This document shows, piece after piece, positions 46,680-57,893 of a stretch of DNA of 64,000 bases. The stretch lies in the NCBI RefSeq assembly GCF_027596085.1, contig NC_072451.1, positions 8,704,013 through 8,768,012 on the forward strand. The letters run 5' to 3'. Under the pieces are notes generated by a model that was not told the origin of the DNA, did no database searches, and saw only the letters and a program-made list of their open reading frames with translations. Position 1 is the stretch's first letter; every line of letters starts with the position of its first letter. Origin of the DNA: Anoplopoma fimbria (taxonomy: Eukaryota; Chordata; Actinopteri; Perciformes; Anoplopomatidae). The translations under genes and the position numbers were made by a program.

Positions 46680-48245
46680 GTCAATAGAAATCAAATGTAT
46701 CAGACAAAACAATACAAAGAAATGTTGGATCAAAGGGCCTCAAATGATAATAAACATAACAATTATAAAATATTTCTCTCCACTTAGTTACATACTTCCT
46801 AGGTACATGGGAATGATTTCCCTGCAATAATTTGACTTTCCCATCGAGCTGGCATCCCTTTTCCTCGGATGAAGGTGTAAGCTTGAGGTGGTAAGACTCA
46901 AAGTGCCATGTCAAATATCGGTAACCAGCAGGGACATTCTTTTGTGGGTTGTGGCATTCAATACAATTACTGGTAGCTTTGCACAAGTGGTCTGCAGGGT
47001 AGAGAGCAGGTTGCTTGTTGGTTACTTCTCCAGATTTATCAAGCCGTCTCTCTGCTGGTTTTTCTCTCCGGCTCAATTCTCATGGAGTTTGTACTCGCTA
47101 AGATGCACAGAGTTCTCGAGCCTTTATCTCCCTTCATTACCTGTCCCGTCGGGCGCTGGAAGGTTTTGAACCTGTGTCTTGTGTTCACCATGATCCATGG
47201 CTATGGATTAAAATTTGATTGCAGACCTCCTGTAACAGGGTTGGCGTGACTTTGACATATCACTGGCTCCCAAGACCTTCAACCAGAAGGTCAAGTTTCT
47301 CAATTATCTAGTAGCCTTTAAACATAACAGCAATACAGCAGGCGAGTCAGCTGCAGTATTGGGTCAACTAGGGAGTTGACCTTTGTCTCATGGGCTTTAT
47401 GGCAGCCACAGTACAGGCAGTGCCCTCCCTTCCTGTACATTTGACCTGTCCAAAGGTTCCTGCTGAGATTGGACCTTTGTCCAAAGTGGTCCCACCAGAT
47501 CAAGATATTCACTTTAGAGTCCGCCAATGTTGTAAAGGGGAGTGCTCTCGGACCGGTGGTTTTTGCCAGCTGGTCAACAGAGACACATCCCTGGTTAACT
47601 GGGTCGCAGTCCACAATGGCTATGGGGTCACCGGACGTGGCCAGTTCGCAAAGGTATCTGTTTATGAGTTGTTCACCCTACACTCTGACAGTTGCTGCCA
47701 AAACTGAGAGCTAGGCTTCCCATCATATGCAAACCAGCATACTGTGGCTGTTTGCTCGCCCTCCTCTGCTGACTCAGAGCTGTACATGTGCCGGAGCCAT
47801 TGTAAACGGCAGCAGATATCATGTCAAGAGGTCCAAACCAAGGGGAGGGGAGACTCCATCGCCAGGTGGTAGAGGACACCTGCAGCCCCTTCATTCCTGA
47901 GAGTAGGCACATTGTGACACATTGCCTTCTCAAAGGGTTCAGGTAGAAGGGTGTGAGGCTGGTTCCTATTTCACCCCATTTGACGTGGTTTTCAGCAATT
48001 TCACCTCTCCACGCCTTTGGAGCCCCTGCTTTGGAGGGGCCTGCTGACTCATACAAGCGGGACCCTGTTTTGCAGACCTAGATGGAAGCTGCATAACCCT
48101 GCGAGGGATGGCAGCAGCCATCAAGCCGTTTGTGTAACAAGAATGAGCCTTGATTTCTTCTACCCAGAGGCTGAGTGGCCCCATGAGAGAAAGGTCTGTT
48201 CCCAGAAGGTCTAAAGAGTCAAGGTTTTTAATGTTTGCAGCCAAA
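46680..48245 (-). other. Unidentified degenerate block with many broken minus-strand frames
   Basis: Base composition is richer in G+C than the flanks. Successive minus-strand frames are open for 92-131 codons (48,244-47,966; 48,056-47,673; 47,614-47,318; 47,076-46,681), each ended by stops. A CLYCG...H segment near 47,405 vaguely recalls a retroelement zinc knuckle, but spacing is wrong. It could be an old retrotransposon or processed pseudogene. I do not recognise the protein. Confidence 0.35.
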
Positions 48246-49105
48246 AAAGTTATTAAGGAAAGTCATTCATAAGGGAATGATATAAGAGGTATATTGTTTG
48301 GTTTGTGCTTATAGCTATGTTAAAACATTTTTCTCCTATCTGCACCAGCAAATTTATGCATTGAGAATATTTGTATCTAATGTACAATACAAATGCTGCT
48401 CTGTTTGTTTTAAACTCTTCTGTTACAATTATGTTCATGGATTATGTGTGACCGTATCAACTAGTTTTGTTTTAGAAATGTATTATCTAATCACCGGCTT
48501 ATTCAAAATAAAGAAAAAATGTAATATGAAATATTATGTCTTTGTAATTGCTGCAGAGATTATTTTTAAAATAAAGGTTGTGATGATTATGAATATATTA
48601 CCCTTTATTATGTATGCAGATTTGTAGAATTGGGGAATGTGGGCCTTTGTTATATTTGACAACCCTAAGGAGCTACATGATGAAGTATTGTTTAAGGTTA
48701 AATGGCCTTTAATGCAGGACACAGTTGGTGCTGTGCACTTCGACTTTGGGACTAGTGTCTCAGGCTTTGCTTGAAGCAGTTATTGTGGTGCAAAAAAAGT
48801 CTGTGCCAATAAATCAAATTAACTACTTTTTGAATTTGAAAGGTTTCCACTCAAGCTATCAAATAGTAAGTAGGAAAAAGAAACACAATAGAATTTTGAG
48901 GGATTAAACTCTAAGTTTTGTCTTCCTTCCTGGTAACTGGTGACATTCCTCTGGTTAGCTGGTTTAGCTCACCTAGTTTTACTTCAGTTAATCTATTTCA
49001 GCCATTCTCAATTCATATAACAAAAAATACAAGAGATAAATAATCCCCATAAGTCCCCATGCTTCAGTTACTCCTTTTAGTTTAAATATATATTTTGAAT
49101 CTACC
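48246..49105. other. Intergenic DNA, nothing recognised
   Basis: Strongly AT-rich. The frames at 48,253-48,907 lack family resemblance. Confidence 0.35.
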
Positions 49106-49652
49106 TAAAGTGGCCCATTATGCTTTTCCAATTTTTCCCTTTTCTTTAGTGTGTTATATACATTTGTATACATGTAAAAGGTCCGTAGAGTGTAAAACCT
49201 GAAGTCCACGCCTAAAAGGAGTTACCCCCCTCAGAATCACTGCTCCTGAGCTGCCTGAAACAGCTCCATTGAATTCTCTCCTTCACTTCCGTAACTTTAT
49301 GAGGTCACAATGTTACGGAAGTGACGTAAAACTCCTTCTGGCTAGTTTGGCCCTCAAACAACAAAAAAGAGAGACAGAGCTGAAGCTCCGGAGGAAGAGT
49401 TTTTTGAGATGTGAAACGTTGACAAATCACAACAGAGCGGGCTAGCTGACCAATCAGGGCAGACTTTGCTTTCTGGAAGGAGGAGCAAGCGCTACAACAG
49501 AACATTTCAGAGAGAGGCTGAGAAGAGGTGCTGCAGGACAGCCAGGATGAGAGAAACAAGGACGATTGTGAGCATAAATGCATGTAAACATGTCGTAACT
49601 GTAACTTGAGATAAAAATATGCACCTGGAAATAGCATAATAGGGCCTGTTTA
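49106..49652. mobile_element. MITE with about 25-bp terminal inverted repeats
   Basis: The left end TAAAGTGGCCCATTATGC and TTTTCC pairs with the right end, which ends GGAAATAGCATAATAGGGCC and TGTTTA. The interior has GTTACGGAAGTGACG and ACCAATCAGGGCAGACTTTG and no coding. The structure indicates a 547-bp non-autonomous DNA transposon. The superfamily is not clear. Confidence 0.7.
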
Positions 49653-49945
49653 AGTTACGTAGCTCCTTTCTCTGAGTCAAATTTCCACACTATGCTGTCA
49701 TGAGTGTTAGTTATATTTGATGGTTTGGAAATGATCGAAAGCTGGCACTGAAAACGAGAGCAGAACAGAAGGAGCAGATTAGGCAGTTATTTATGGATAA
49801 GCGGAAGAGGCACGGGTTAGGAGTGGGCCTGCTCCCGAAATTAAGAAACTTCAATTAATTATTGTAACATATTTTGAAATTAATTAATTAATAACTATTA
49901 AATATCACTCCCATTGTTGCTTGTTTCTCTCTTCCTTTAACAAAA

Positions 49946-50260
49946 AAGATCTGCTTCCCAAGAACCAGAGTACGGGACATTACCAGTGCTGTTACAAAAT
50001 GCATGCAGGATCACCCCTCCATCTCCACAGTCTTTGCACGTGTAGGATTCAACGACATTAATTCACAACAGTCTGAGGAAGATGACTTCCTTTGCCTCAT
50101 GTATGTGATGCAAGCTGCAGGTAAACCATACATCGTCTCGGAACCTCTCCCCCCTCCTTGCTTTTGTGATGTTAAGTTCAGCCACTTACTCCAGATTCAT
50201 ATCTGGCTGAAAGTCTACTGCACCAAGACAACAAGAACATTGTCAATGTGGGCAATGTAA
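49946..50260 (+). pseudogene. SGNH-hydrolase-like ORF relic
   Basis: The open frame reads KICFPRTRVRDITSAVTKCM, then STVFARVGFNDIN, then QSEEDDFLCL, PYIVSEPLPP and LLQIHIWLKVYC. This follows the middle of SGNH-like ORFs common in fish repeats: CFPGA.V.DI, then HVGTND (block III, here RVGFND), then ISGPLP. The GxND Gly, Asn and Asp survive; the preceding His is Arg. The N-terminal GDS motif and the C-terminal DxxH are not seen. It is probably a captured or retroelement-linked domain in decay. Confidence 0.6.
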
Positions 50261-50427
50261 CTTTTTATATAATAGTAATATTTAAATTAGCTTTTTGAAG
50301 TGACTGCTTTCACCCAAATTATAGGTGGTTTTCTCTGCTTTCTATGGACATGTATCTTGCTTTACAAGAACGTAAAATCTGATAACGCTCTATTTGAATA
50401 GTGGCAACTTTATTAGTTCAGTGGTAT

Positions 50428-50690
50428 ATGGTATATGGACTGCATTTACAGTATATTACTTTTCTAGTCTTAGCAACCATTCAAAGCACTCTACAACACA
50501 AGCCATTATACACACATGCTCACACACACAATCAAACAACATAGGCTGCCATGCAAGATGCCACCTGCACATCAGGACTAACTAACCATTAATATCCATT
50601 CATACACCGTACGAACAGCGTACGGGAGCAATTTGGGGTTAAGTGCCTTGGACATGTTGACATTGACTAGAGGATGGAACTGATCCTGTT
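50428..50690 (-). repeat. SINE-like repeat, inverted
   Basis: GGTATATGGACTGCATTTAC and TTTCTAGTCTTAGCAACCATTC, then TTTGGGGTTAAGTGCCTTGG, is the reverse of the family at 35,440 and 2,986 (ACTATACAAGTACAGTCC end). A CA-rich tract interrupts it near 50,505-50,530. Confidence 0.6.
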
Positions 50691-50897
50691 TTCTTATTGG
50701 TGAAACAATGTGACAAAAAAAATACATATTGTGACATAAACATGAAAGACAGAGGTAAAGACAGACGTACAGACAATAACATAAAGCAGTGACGAGGACG
50801 TAGTTAATGAAATGATAAGAGTCTGGGTTTAGTTTAGATTACAATAAGATTGGGTTACATAGGGTGTGTGTGTGCATGTCTGTATAAGAGGCAGCAG

Positions 50898-51727
50898 TAT
50901 AATAATAATAATAATAAATAATAATAATAATAATAACTTTATTTATATAGCACCTTTTAAAAACAAGGTTTACAAAGTGCTTCGGCAGACAAGGCAGCAA
51001 AACAGTGCAATTGAAGAAACAGTAAGAACAATCGTTAGGATAAAACTAAACTAAGAAACAAAATGAAATAACAAGTGACAATCAAATAAACGAACAAAAT
51101 AAATAAAATAGGTAAACATAAAATAGTAAATGAATATAAGATAAAATACTAAAACCAATTAAAAGGAAACATTGAAGCCATTCTGTAAAAATGTGTCTTA
51201 AGAAGTGATTTAAAAGAGATTACTGATTCTGCAAGCCTTATCTCCTCCGGCAGGTCGTTCCAAAGCCGAGGGGCCCTTATGGCGAAAGCACGGTCGCCTT
51301 TCGTTTTCAGTTTCGACTTCGGAACAGCCAGAAGGGCCCCACCCCTCATACGGGGTCAACATTTCTCCTATGTATGTCGGGGCCAGACCCAGACGTGCTT
51401 TAAAAGTGATCAGTAAAATCTTAAAATTAATTCTAAAACGAACAGGGAGCCAGTGAAGAGAAGCCAGGATTGGGGTGATGTGATGTCGTCTGTTACAACC
51501 AGTAAGAAGCCAAACGGCTGCCGAGTTCTGAACCAGTTGGTGGCGAGAGAGTGACTTGTGGTTAATGCCAGAGAGGAGGAAGTTACAGTAGTCCAGTCTT
51601 GAAAAGACAAATGCATGAATGATTTATTCCAGGTCTGGGGGAGTGAGGATAGGTTTTATTTTGGAGATGGTTCTAATTTGAAGGAAACAGGACTGGACTA
51701 TCTTTGTGATGTGGGGTCTGAAAGTGA

Positions 51728-51780
<53 letters not shown>

Positions 51781-52085
51781 ATCAAATAGAACTCCTAAGT
51801 TCCTTGCAGTGGATTTTATATTTAAAGACAGAGGACCAAGTGCATTTACAAAAGGAGTGATGGGGTTTGGGGGACTAAATAAAATGATATCAGATTTTTA
51901 ATTATTGAGTTGAAGAAAGTTTTGAGCCATCCAACAGTTGATATCCTTAAGACAGTCTAAAATAGCAGCTAGGCTTCTTGGGTCGTCGGGTTTCAGTGGA
52001 AGGTATATCTTTGTGTCATCTGCGTAGCAATGAAAAAGAGACATTATGACGTTGGATGATTTGACCTCGTGACCACGTGAGTATA
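50898..52085 (-). mobile_element. L2-type LINE, 3' half
   Basis: The plus strand begins with an AAT simple repeat (50,898-50,935) and TTTATATAGCACCTTTTAAA. Minus-strand 51,349-51,149 encodes [19 protein letters not shown] and [12 protein letters not shown]. Upstream, to 52,085, the antisense RT region is recognisable (CATTCATGCATTTGTCTTTT-type, then CGTCATAATGTCTC), but decayed by stops. An AT microsatellite sits at 51,731-51,780. Compared with 43,634, it lacks the AAATA expansion and keeps more 5' sequence. Confidence 0.8.
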
Positions 52086-53612
52086 CATCTCAGTAGTCTC
52101 TGAGATGTGTGGCAGAAAGACAAAAGATGTAGTGGAATTGTTGCAGTTGTAATAAATAAATATGTGCTTCAACAGCAAGATCCTAATAATAATTAAAAAA
52201 ACAATAAAGTGACCGTTATCATAAAATGTTCATTTTATAATAGTTATAATAATAATATTAGCAATAATTAGAATAAACATTATAAGTGAGGCAAGCGAGA
52301 GGCCCATTATTTGCTACTTATTTCTCACAGAATAAACTTCAAAATTCCATTGATTCTTCATGAATCACTGAAGAGATGGAAAGCCGTGAGAAGTCCGCTA
52401 GGGAGAAGTATGATGCCAAATTAACATTTATTATGCTGCAGCAGGAAACACGTGTATGTTTAGGAAGCAGAGGCTACCATTCAGACAAGTTCTGAACCCA
52501 ACATTTCTATAAACTCAGCTGCAGTAGTCACTTTTGCAGAAATAAAGATGTTTTGTTCATTTATTATTTTAGTTTTATGTACCCCTTTGACTTATTAGAC
52601 AGACTGCAACGAGCCTATGATCTAATAAGATCTCAGTTGTTCCTTTAACTTTTTAGAAATTGTCTAACCAGTTTGGCAGCTGATGGAGAATAAATATGTG
52701 GTTCACACTATTGAGGTTTACGGACTCCCTTAGGAAGCACCTAGAGTACCCTTAAGGCTGGAAACGGATTACGCTGTTGACCCAATCTGACCAACTAATT
52801 AATGGTAAAGTGATCACAGGTCACCGATGGGGACTATTCACCCTGTGAATATCATTTTTACAAATTTGAAAGGTTTTTACTTGCGTTTCTTAAAGAGTGA
52901 GAGATGCATATGCTCCTTACCTCTTCAGCATTAATTTATGTGTTAAGCACGTTTTATGTTTTAAAACTGATCAATTTACTACTCTGTGTATACCAACGTC
53001 TATTCCCTACTGCATAAAGGAAAGACGTATTAAAAGCTTTTACTCAACTGGAGTTTAAACTCCACTAGGAAACCTGCCAAATAAAATTAAATAATACCTC
53101 ACGTTTTTTACAAATGTTCTCCTGCACACGGTAGACAGAACTGCAACACAAGACCGTTGAGGTTTGTGTTGGGGTTTCCGCCTCAGTCTCATAACCATTC
53201 CCCCTCTCATTGGTTTTTTATTTATTTGGATCTACGATTACCTGTAATGCTCCACTCTTCTTCTTTTTTGAGTGGGTATTATTGATGTTTTTTTAATAAG
53301 GTTGTGAATTTTAGAATGACAAATGACCTGTGCTTGACCTGTGCCAATTCCCTGGAAACGACCGTTTCCTTACCTTACGTAACCAAAAAGGTCCAGCTAG
53401 AGGAGATATTCCCTCCATCCTGACTTGAACATTTGTAGATATATTTATTTAATTTGTTGTGTTTTGCTTGTTTGTGTTTGAGTTACCTTTAGAGCACTTA
53501 TTATTATTAACATTTGGATGTTTTTCACCTAGCACTTATTTATTGACGCATGTTCCTTTTATATATATTTTTATCTTTTATGTTCTTCACATTTAAAAGT
53601 GGGTTTATTGAA
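52086..53612. other. Intergenic DNA, nothing recognised
   Basis: AT-rich with no coding or repeat family recognised, except possible weak repeats near 52,150-52,300. Confidence 0.35.
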
Positions 53613-54347
53613 CAAAGAACTCCAGCACACTGTCTACTTCACTGGCATTCAGAGATATTTACCACTTTTCGGTATACAGACCTTCATCAGGTTACTTCAC
53701 AAAACAGTAGGAGAGCATGTCTTCAATAGGTTAGTAGACCCACTTAGACCAATCAGGTCACACTACACATTTGATCACTTTATAAATCAAGAATCATTAC
53801 CATCACATCATGGCACCAAAGGCCTACAACATCAGCATGAAAGAATATACATACTTTTGTGTGGCATTGGACAATTCTGTCTACCACCTAGAGGTGGTGA
53901 TCTTGACTTGCTGTTAAAGCAAGGTGAAGCTTTTTGGTTCTTCACTCTACACGACCTTGTCTCCCAACGATGAAGAGCTACGTCTCAATGTAATGTTATG
54001 AGATGTTCTCTGCTTGTTTTGTTCTCATCCCAAATGGATTACATTAGTATTTTATCATGCAATCTTTTTATGACTTATTTTGTCCTCATAAGCTTCTTGA
54101 GACCCTTTTTACATATGTTTTTCCCTAATACCATTTCTTCTCTTATCTTGTTTAAGGACAGACTCTGAAACATTAAATCATTGTGTAGTGTGACCTGATA
54201 ATTCTACGTGGGTCTACCAACCTATTTAAGACATGCTCTCTCATTGTCTTGTAAAGTAACCTGATGAAGGTCTGTGTACCTAAACGTTGTGTCTAAATAT
54301 CTCTGAATGCAAGTAAAGTAGACAGTGTGCAGGAGTTTTTTGTTTTA
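53613..54347 (+). mobile_element. Penelope-like element 3' part flanked by inverted arms
   Basis: The frame at 53,599-53,973 encodes LLCGIGQF, LPPRGGDLDLLLKQGEAFW and FFTLHDLVSQ. This matches the C-terminus of Penelope-like elements, where a RGGD...L...E..W.F.L block closes the GIY-YIG endonuclease domain; the glutamate of EAFW fits the conserved position. Left arm 53,613-53,775 and right arm 54,175-54,347 are inverted copies: both contain AACCTGATGAAGGTCTGT, GTAGACAGTGTGC and ACCTATT.AAGACATGCTCTC when read in the same sense. Penelope-like elements carry such terminal repeats (pLTRs). RT is missing. Confidence 0.72.
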
Positions 54348-54483
54348 TATTGTTTTCCAAAGGTATTCTGGATTTTATGAGAAAGCAGTGATTTTATGAA
54401 AGAAAGCCATTCTCTTATCCCTACCTGACAAACTGAACTATACTTTCTCTTCTGCTCCCCCCCGCCCCCTTTTACTTACTTAC

Positions 54484-54484
<1 letters not shown>
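54348..54484. other. Intergenic spacer
   Basis: Short AT-rich spacer, with a C-rich stretch just before the CA repeat. Confidence 0.3.

Positions 54485-54573
<89 letters not shown>
54485..54573. repeat. (CA)n microsatellite
   Basis: About 44 uninterrupted CA units. Confidence 0.98.
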
Positions 54574-54576
<3 letters not shown>

Positions 54577-55304
54577 AGTTTCTTATCTCTTGTGGAGTAG
54601 ACAACTGTAGATAAGGATGATAATTTTGTGTCTAACACCTACAAATGTTCAAGGTCAATGCAGGCAGGACTTTACATACCACAGCCGATTGCCATTCACA
54701 AGCAGAGTGAGGTAGCTGATTAAAGGGTAAACTGTAAATGTAACCTATCAACATCCACTTTGAGAATACAAACAATGTAGTTTTCAGGACAAATCCCATT
54801 ACAACACTGACAGTTGCACAAAACACATGATAATAACTAGTTGTATGTGGAACTATACCATTAAAATATAACGGGTGTGAATTAATTCACAATATAGTGT
54901 ATACTGTCTCCACCTGAGTGTACATGAACAAGATGTCCAATACATAATAATAATAATAGTAACAACAATAATAAAGATTTAGAGCACTTTTCAATATCAA
55001 ATTAAACAACCATTCATCAGGATCTTCTGAATTCTCCTTGACCCCATTACTTATATACAGTTACAGTTAGGATGGCATCCAAGACATTTAATAATACTAA
55101 CAATTTTTAGGAATTGGTTGAAATTTTTTACAACAATCTCAAAATCTGCTCTACTCTCAATACCAGGCCTTCCAGAACAATAAAGCATGGAAAGATGTTT
55201 CAGTAGTAAGCCAATTGAAAAGTATGCTCCTGAAAAGGAACTACTTGGTAAAGTTTAGGAAAAAGATCGTTGTTTGAGTTAAAATAACTGGGGAAATGCA
55301 TACC
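54574..55304. other. Intergenic DNA, nothing recognised
   Basis: It contains an AAT tract at 54,945-54,975 that may be the simple tail of an old LINE; no body was seen. Confidence 0.35.
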
Positions 55305-56222
55305 AAAACCCCCGTCCAGGTATAACCAAGATTCATGGAAACCTGCAATGTAAGAAAGCAAAAAGACTCAAAGGAAAAAGTCAATTTCGTAACATGCATT
55401 AGTGGGACATGGATGTATATAGATGGAGAGGGAGAGGAGGAGAGAGGATCTCAGTGTATAGTATATAGTCCAGGCCTATAGCATAACTAGGTTCTGGTGC
55501 AAGGCAAACCTGAGCCATCCCTAATTATGAGCATTCCCAAAGAGGAAGGTCTTAAGCCTACTCTTAAATGTGAAGCGAGTGTCTGCTTCCCAGAGTAAAC
55601 CTGGAAGCTGGTTCCAACAGTGAGCAGCTTGTTAGCTGATGGCTCTGGCTCCCATTCTACTTTTGGAGACTATAGGAACCACAAGTACCCCTGCATTCTG
55701 GGAGCGCAGTGTTCTAGTTGGATGATATGGTACCACAAGCTCATTAAGATATGAAGGTGCCTGATCATTAAGGCTTTGTATCTGAGGTGGAGGAATTTAA
55801 ATTATATTCTGTTTTTTATAGTTTTTATAATCTAGTCTAGTATTAACAAAGCATTGACACATTTTTCTGCATTGTTTAGAGAAAGGATGTGCTTGATTTT
55901 TGCAATGTTATGCAGGTGAGAAAAGGCCGTCCTTGAAGTTTGTTATATGTGGAAGTTGAAGGCCATATTATTAGTTGTGTCTGAGCTTAACATCAGAAAA
56001 TTGCAGGTAATCCAGATTTGTATGTCCTTAAGGCATACTTGGAGTTTAGCTAACTAGTTTGGTTTGGCTTTATGGATAGATATAATTGGGTATCATCTGC
56101 ATAACGTTAAAGTTCATAGAGTGTTTACTAATAATAATGCTAAAGGAAGCAGTTATAAGGTGAATAGATTTGGTTCAAGCACAAAACCTTGTGGGACTCT
56201 GTGATTAACTTTGGCGGGAATT
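55305..56222 (-). mobile_element. L2/Maui-like LINE 3' part
   Basis: The plus strand has CCAGGTATAACCAAGATTC and ATGGAAACCTGCAATG, then GAGGAAGGTCTTAAGCC, GCTCCCATTCTAC, CTGCATTCTGGGAGCGCAG and CAAAACCTTGTGGGACTC. It is collinear with 14,680-15,640 but has only one copy of the 175-bp unit. It extends into RT (55,800-56,222) where the 14-kb copy is deleted, so the two together show the family's layout. All frames are broken. Confidence 0.8.
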
Positions 56223-56611
56223 TTTGTTATTATCGTTTATTATTATTATTTATTTATATTCCTGTTACTGTTACTGCTTTTATTATACTTATCAATCTAA
56301 TATGTCGTCTGCTGTTGTTATTAGTAGTCATAATTTTTTCATTATTATTCTGCTATCCTTGGTGCTACTGCTGCTTACTTCGCTTATTTGTATCATTTAT
56401 ATAATGTGGATCAACTACGTTGTCATTTTTATTATGTTGTTCATTCTGTACTTATGACATCTATTGCAGAGGGGATTCCTCCTCTGTTGTTCTCCCGAAG
56501 GTTTCTTCTGTCTTTTGTTCCCCCGTTAAAACATTTTTAGGGATGAGTTTTTCCTTTTAGTTGAGCGACCAAAGACAGAGGATGTCGTATGCTGTACAGA
56601 TTGGAAGGCTC
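56223..56611 (+). mobile_element. Simple-repeat-rich stretch and L2-like 3' tail in plus orientation
   Basis: From 56,465 the sequence GGGATTCCTCCTCTGTTG, CGAAGGTTTCTTCTGTC, GTTAAAACATTTTTAGGG and GACAGAGGATGTCGTATGC is the sense version of the tail seen inverted at 46,140 and 14,262. It ends at GTACAGATTGGAAGG, then switches to internal LINE sequence. The 56,223-56,460 part is TTATT-rich with chance open frames. Confidence 0.65.
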
Positions 56612-57893
56612 AACTGTGATATCAGTCCCAAATCCCTTTTCAAATAGAAAATGTAATTGTCTCACGACAGAACTCTCTTTTACAAGACCATTATCTAATA
56701 ACTTTTTAATTTTTACTACCAGTGTGTACGCCATTAGGCAAAAGTTTCTACACTAGATGTATATCTGATAATGCTGTAGCTAAATTTAAAGAAGCGATTT
56801 CATCAGGGTTTAATTTATTACCATTGCTCAATATAACAGAGGACTCCTACGCTAGCTTTAGTCCGTCTCAGATTGACCATCTTGTCGATAGTACTGCAGG
56901 CTCACTGCGAATGACACTAGACTCTATAGCTCCTCTAAAAAAGAAGCTAATAAAAGAAAGAAGTTTTGCTCGATGGTATAACCCTCAAACCCGCGAATTA
57001 AAGCAAACATCGCGATAGCTTGAAAGGATATGGCGTTCCACCAATGTGGAAGAAGCGCGGTTAGTCTGGCGAGACAGTCTTGAAATATATAAGAAGGCAC
57101 TCCGTAATGCTAGAGCAGCCTATTATTCAGCATTAATAGAGAAAAATAAGAACAACCCTAGGGTTCTCTTCAGCACTGTAGCCAGGCTGACAGAGAGTCA
57201 CAGCTCTGCTGAGCCATGTATTCCTATAAACCTCAGTAGTAGTGACTTCATGAACTTCTTTAATGATAAGATTCTAACTATTAGAGAAAAAAATAATAAT
57301 CTACTGCCCTCAACCAGTACCGATCGATCCTCAAACACAGGAACCTTAGGAACAGCTGTAGAACCTGATATATATTTAGATGGCTTTTCACCCATCGACC
57401 TTCAACAATTGACTTTAACTATTTCTAAGTCTAAACCTTCCACCTGTCTCTTAGACCCGATTCCGACTTGGCTGCTTTTTACCTTTAGTTAGCAATTCTT
57501 TATTAGAAATGATCAATCTGTCTTTACTAACGGGCCATGTACCACAGGCCTTCAAACTAGCTGTAATTAAACCTCTTCTTAAGAAACCTACTCTTGATCC
57601 AGAGGTGTTGGCTAACTATAGACCTATATCTAACCTTCCGTTCCTCTCTAAGATCCTCGAGACAGCAGTAGCAAATCAGCTGTATGACTTTCTGCATAAC
57701 AATAGTTTATTTGAGGATTTTCAGTCAGGATTTAGAGTGAATCATAGCACAGAGACAGCACTGGTGAAAATTACCAATGACCTTCTAATAGCTTCAGACA
57801 AAGGACTTGTCTCTGTACTTGTATTGTTAGACCTTAGTGCTGCGTTCGACACCATTGACCATCAAATCTTATTACAGAGACTCTATTATCCAT
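56612..57893 (+). mobile_element. L2/Maui-like LINE, linker and RT, 3'-truncated
   Basis: Plus-strand frames 56,722-57,018, 57,046-57,492 and 57,509-57,893 encode [78 protein letters not shown] and [16 protein letters not shown]. They are very close to the minus-strand copy at 15,527-16,915. The copy stops abruptly after ILLQRL, before the second half of RT. Few stops separate the frames, suggesting a fairly young insertion. Confidence 0.87.

Noticed and set aside
47390..47440. Retroviral-type zinc knuckle (CLYCG...H, minus strand)
   Set aside because: Cys/His spacing does not fit CX2CX4HX4C and the final Cys is absent, so I do not claim a gag gene.
56189..56457. Hydrophobic frames that look like membrane proteins
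   Set aside because: They come from TTATT-rich sequence between LINE pieces; the hydrophobicity follows from base composition.
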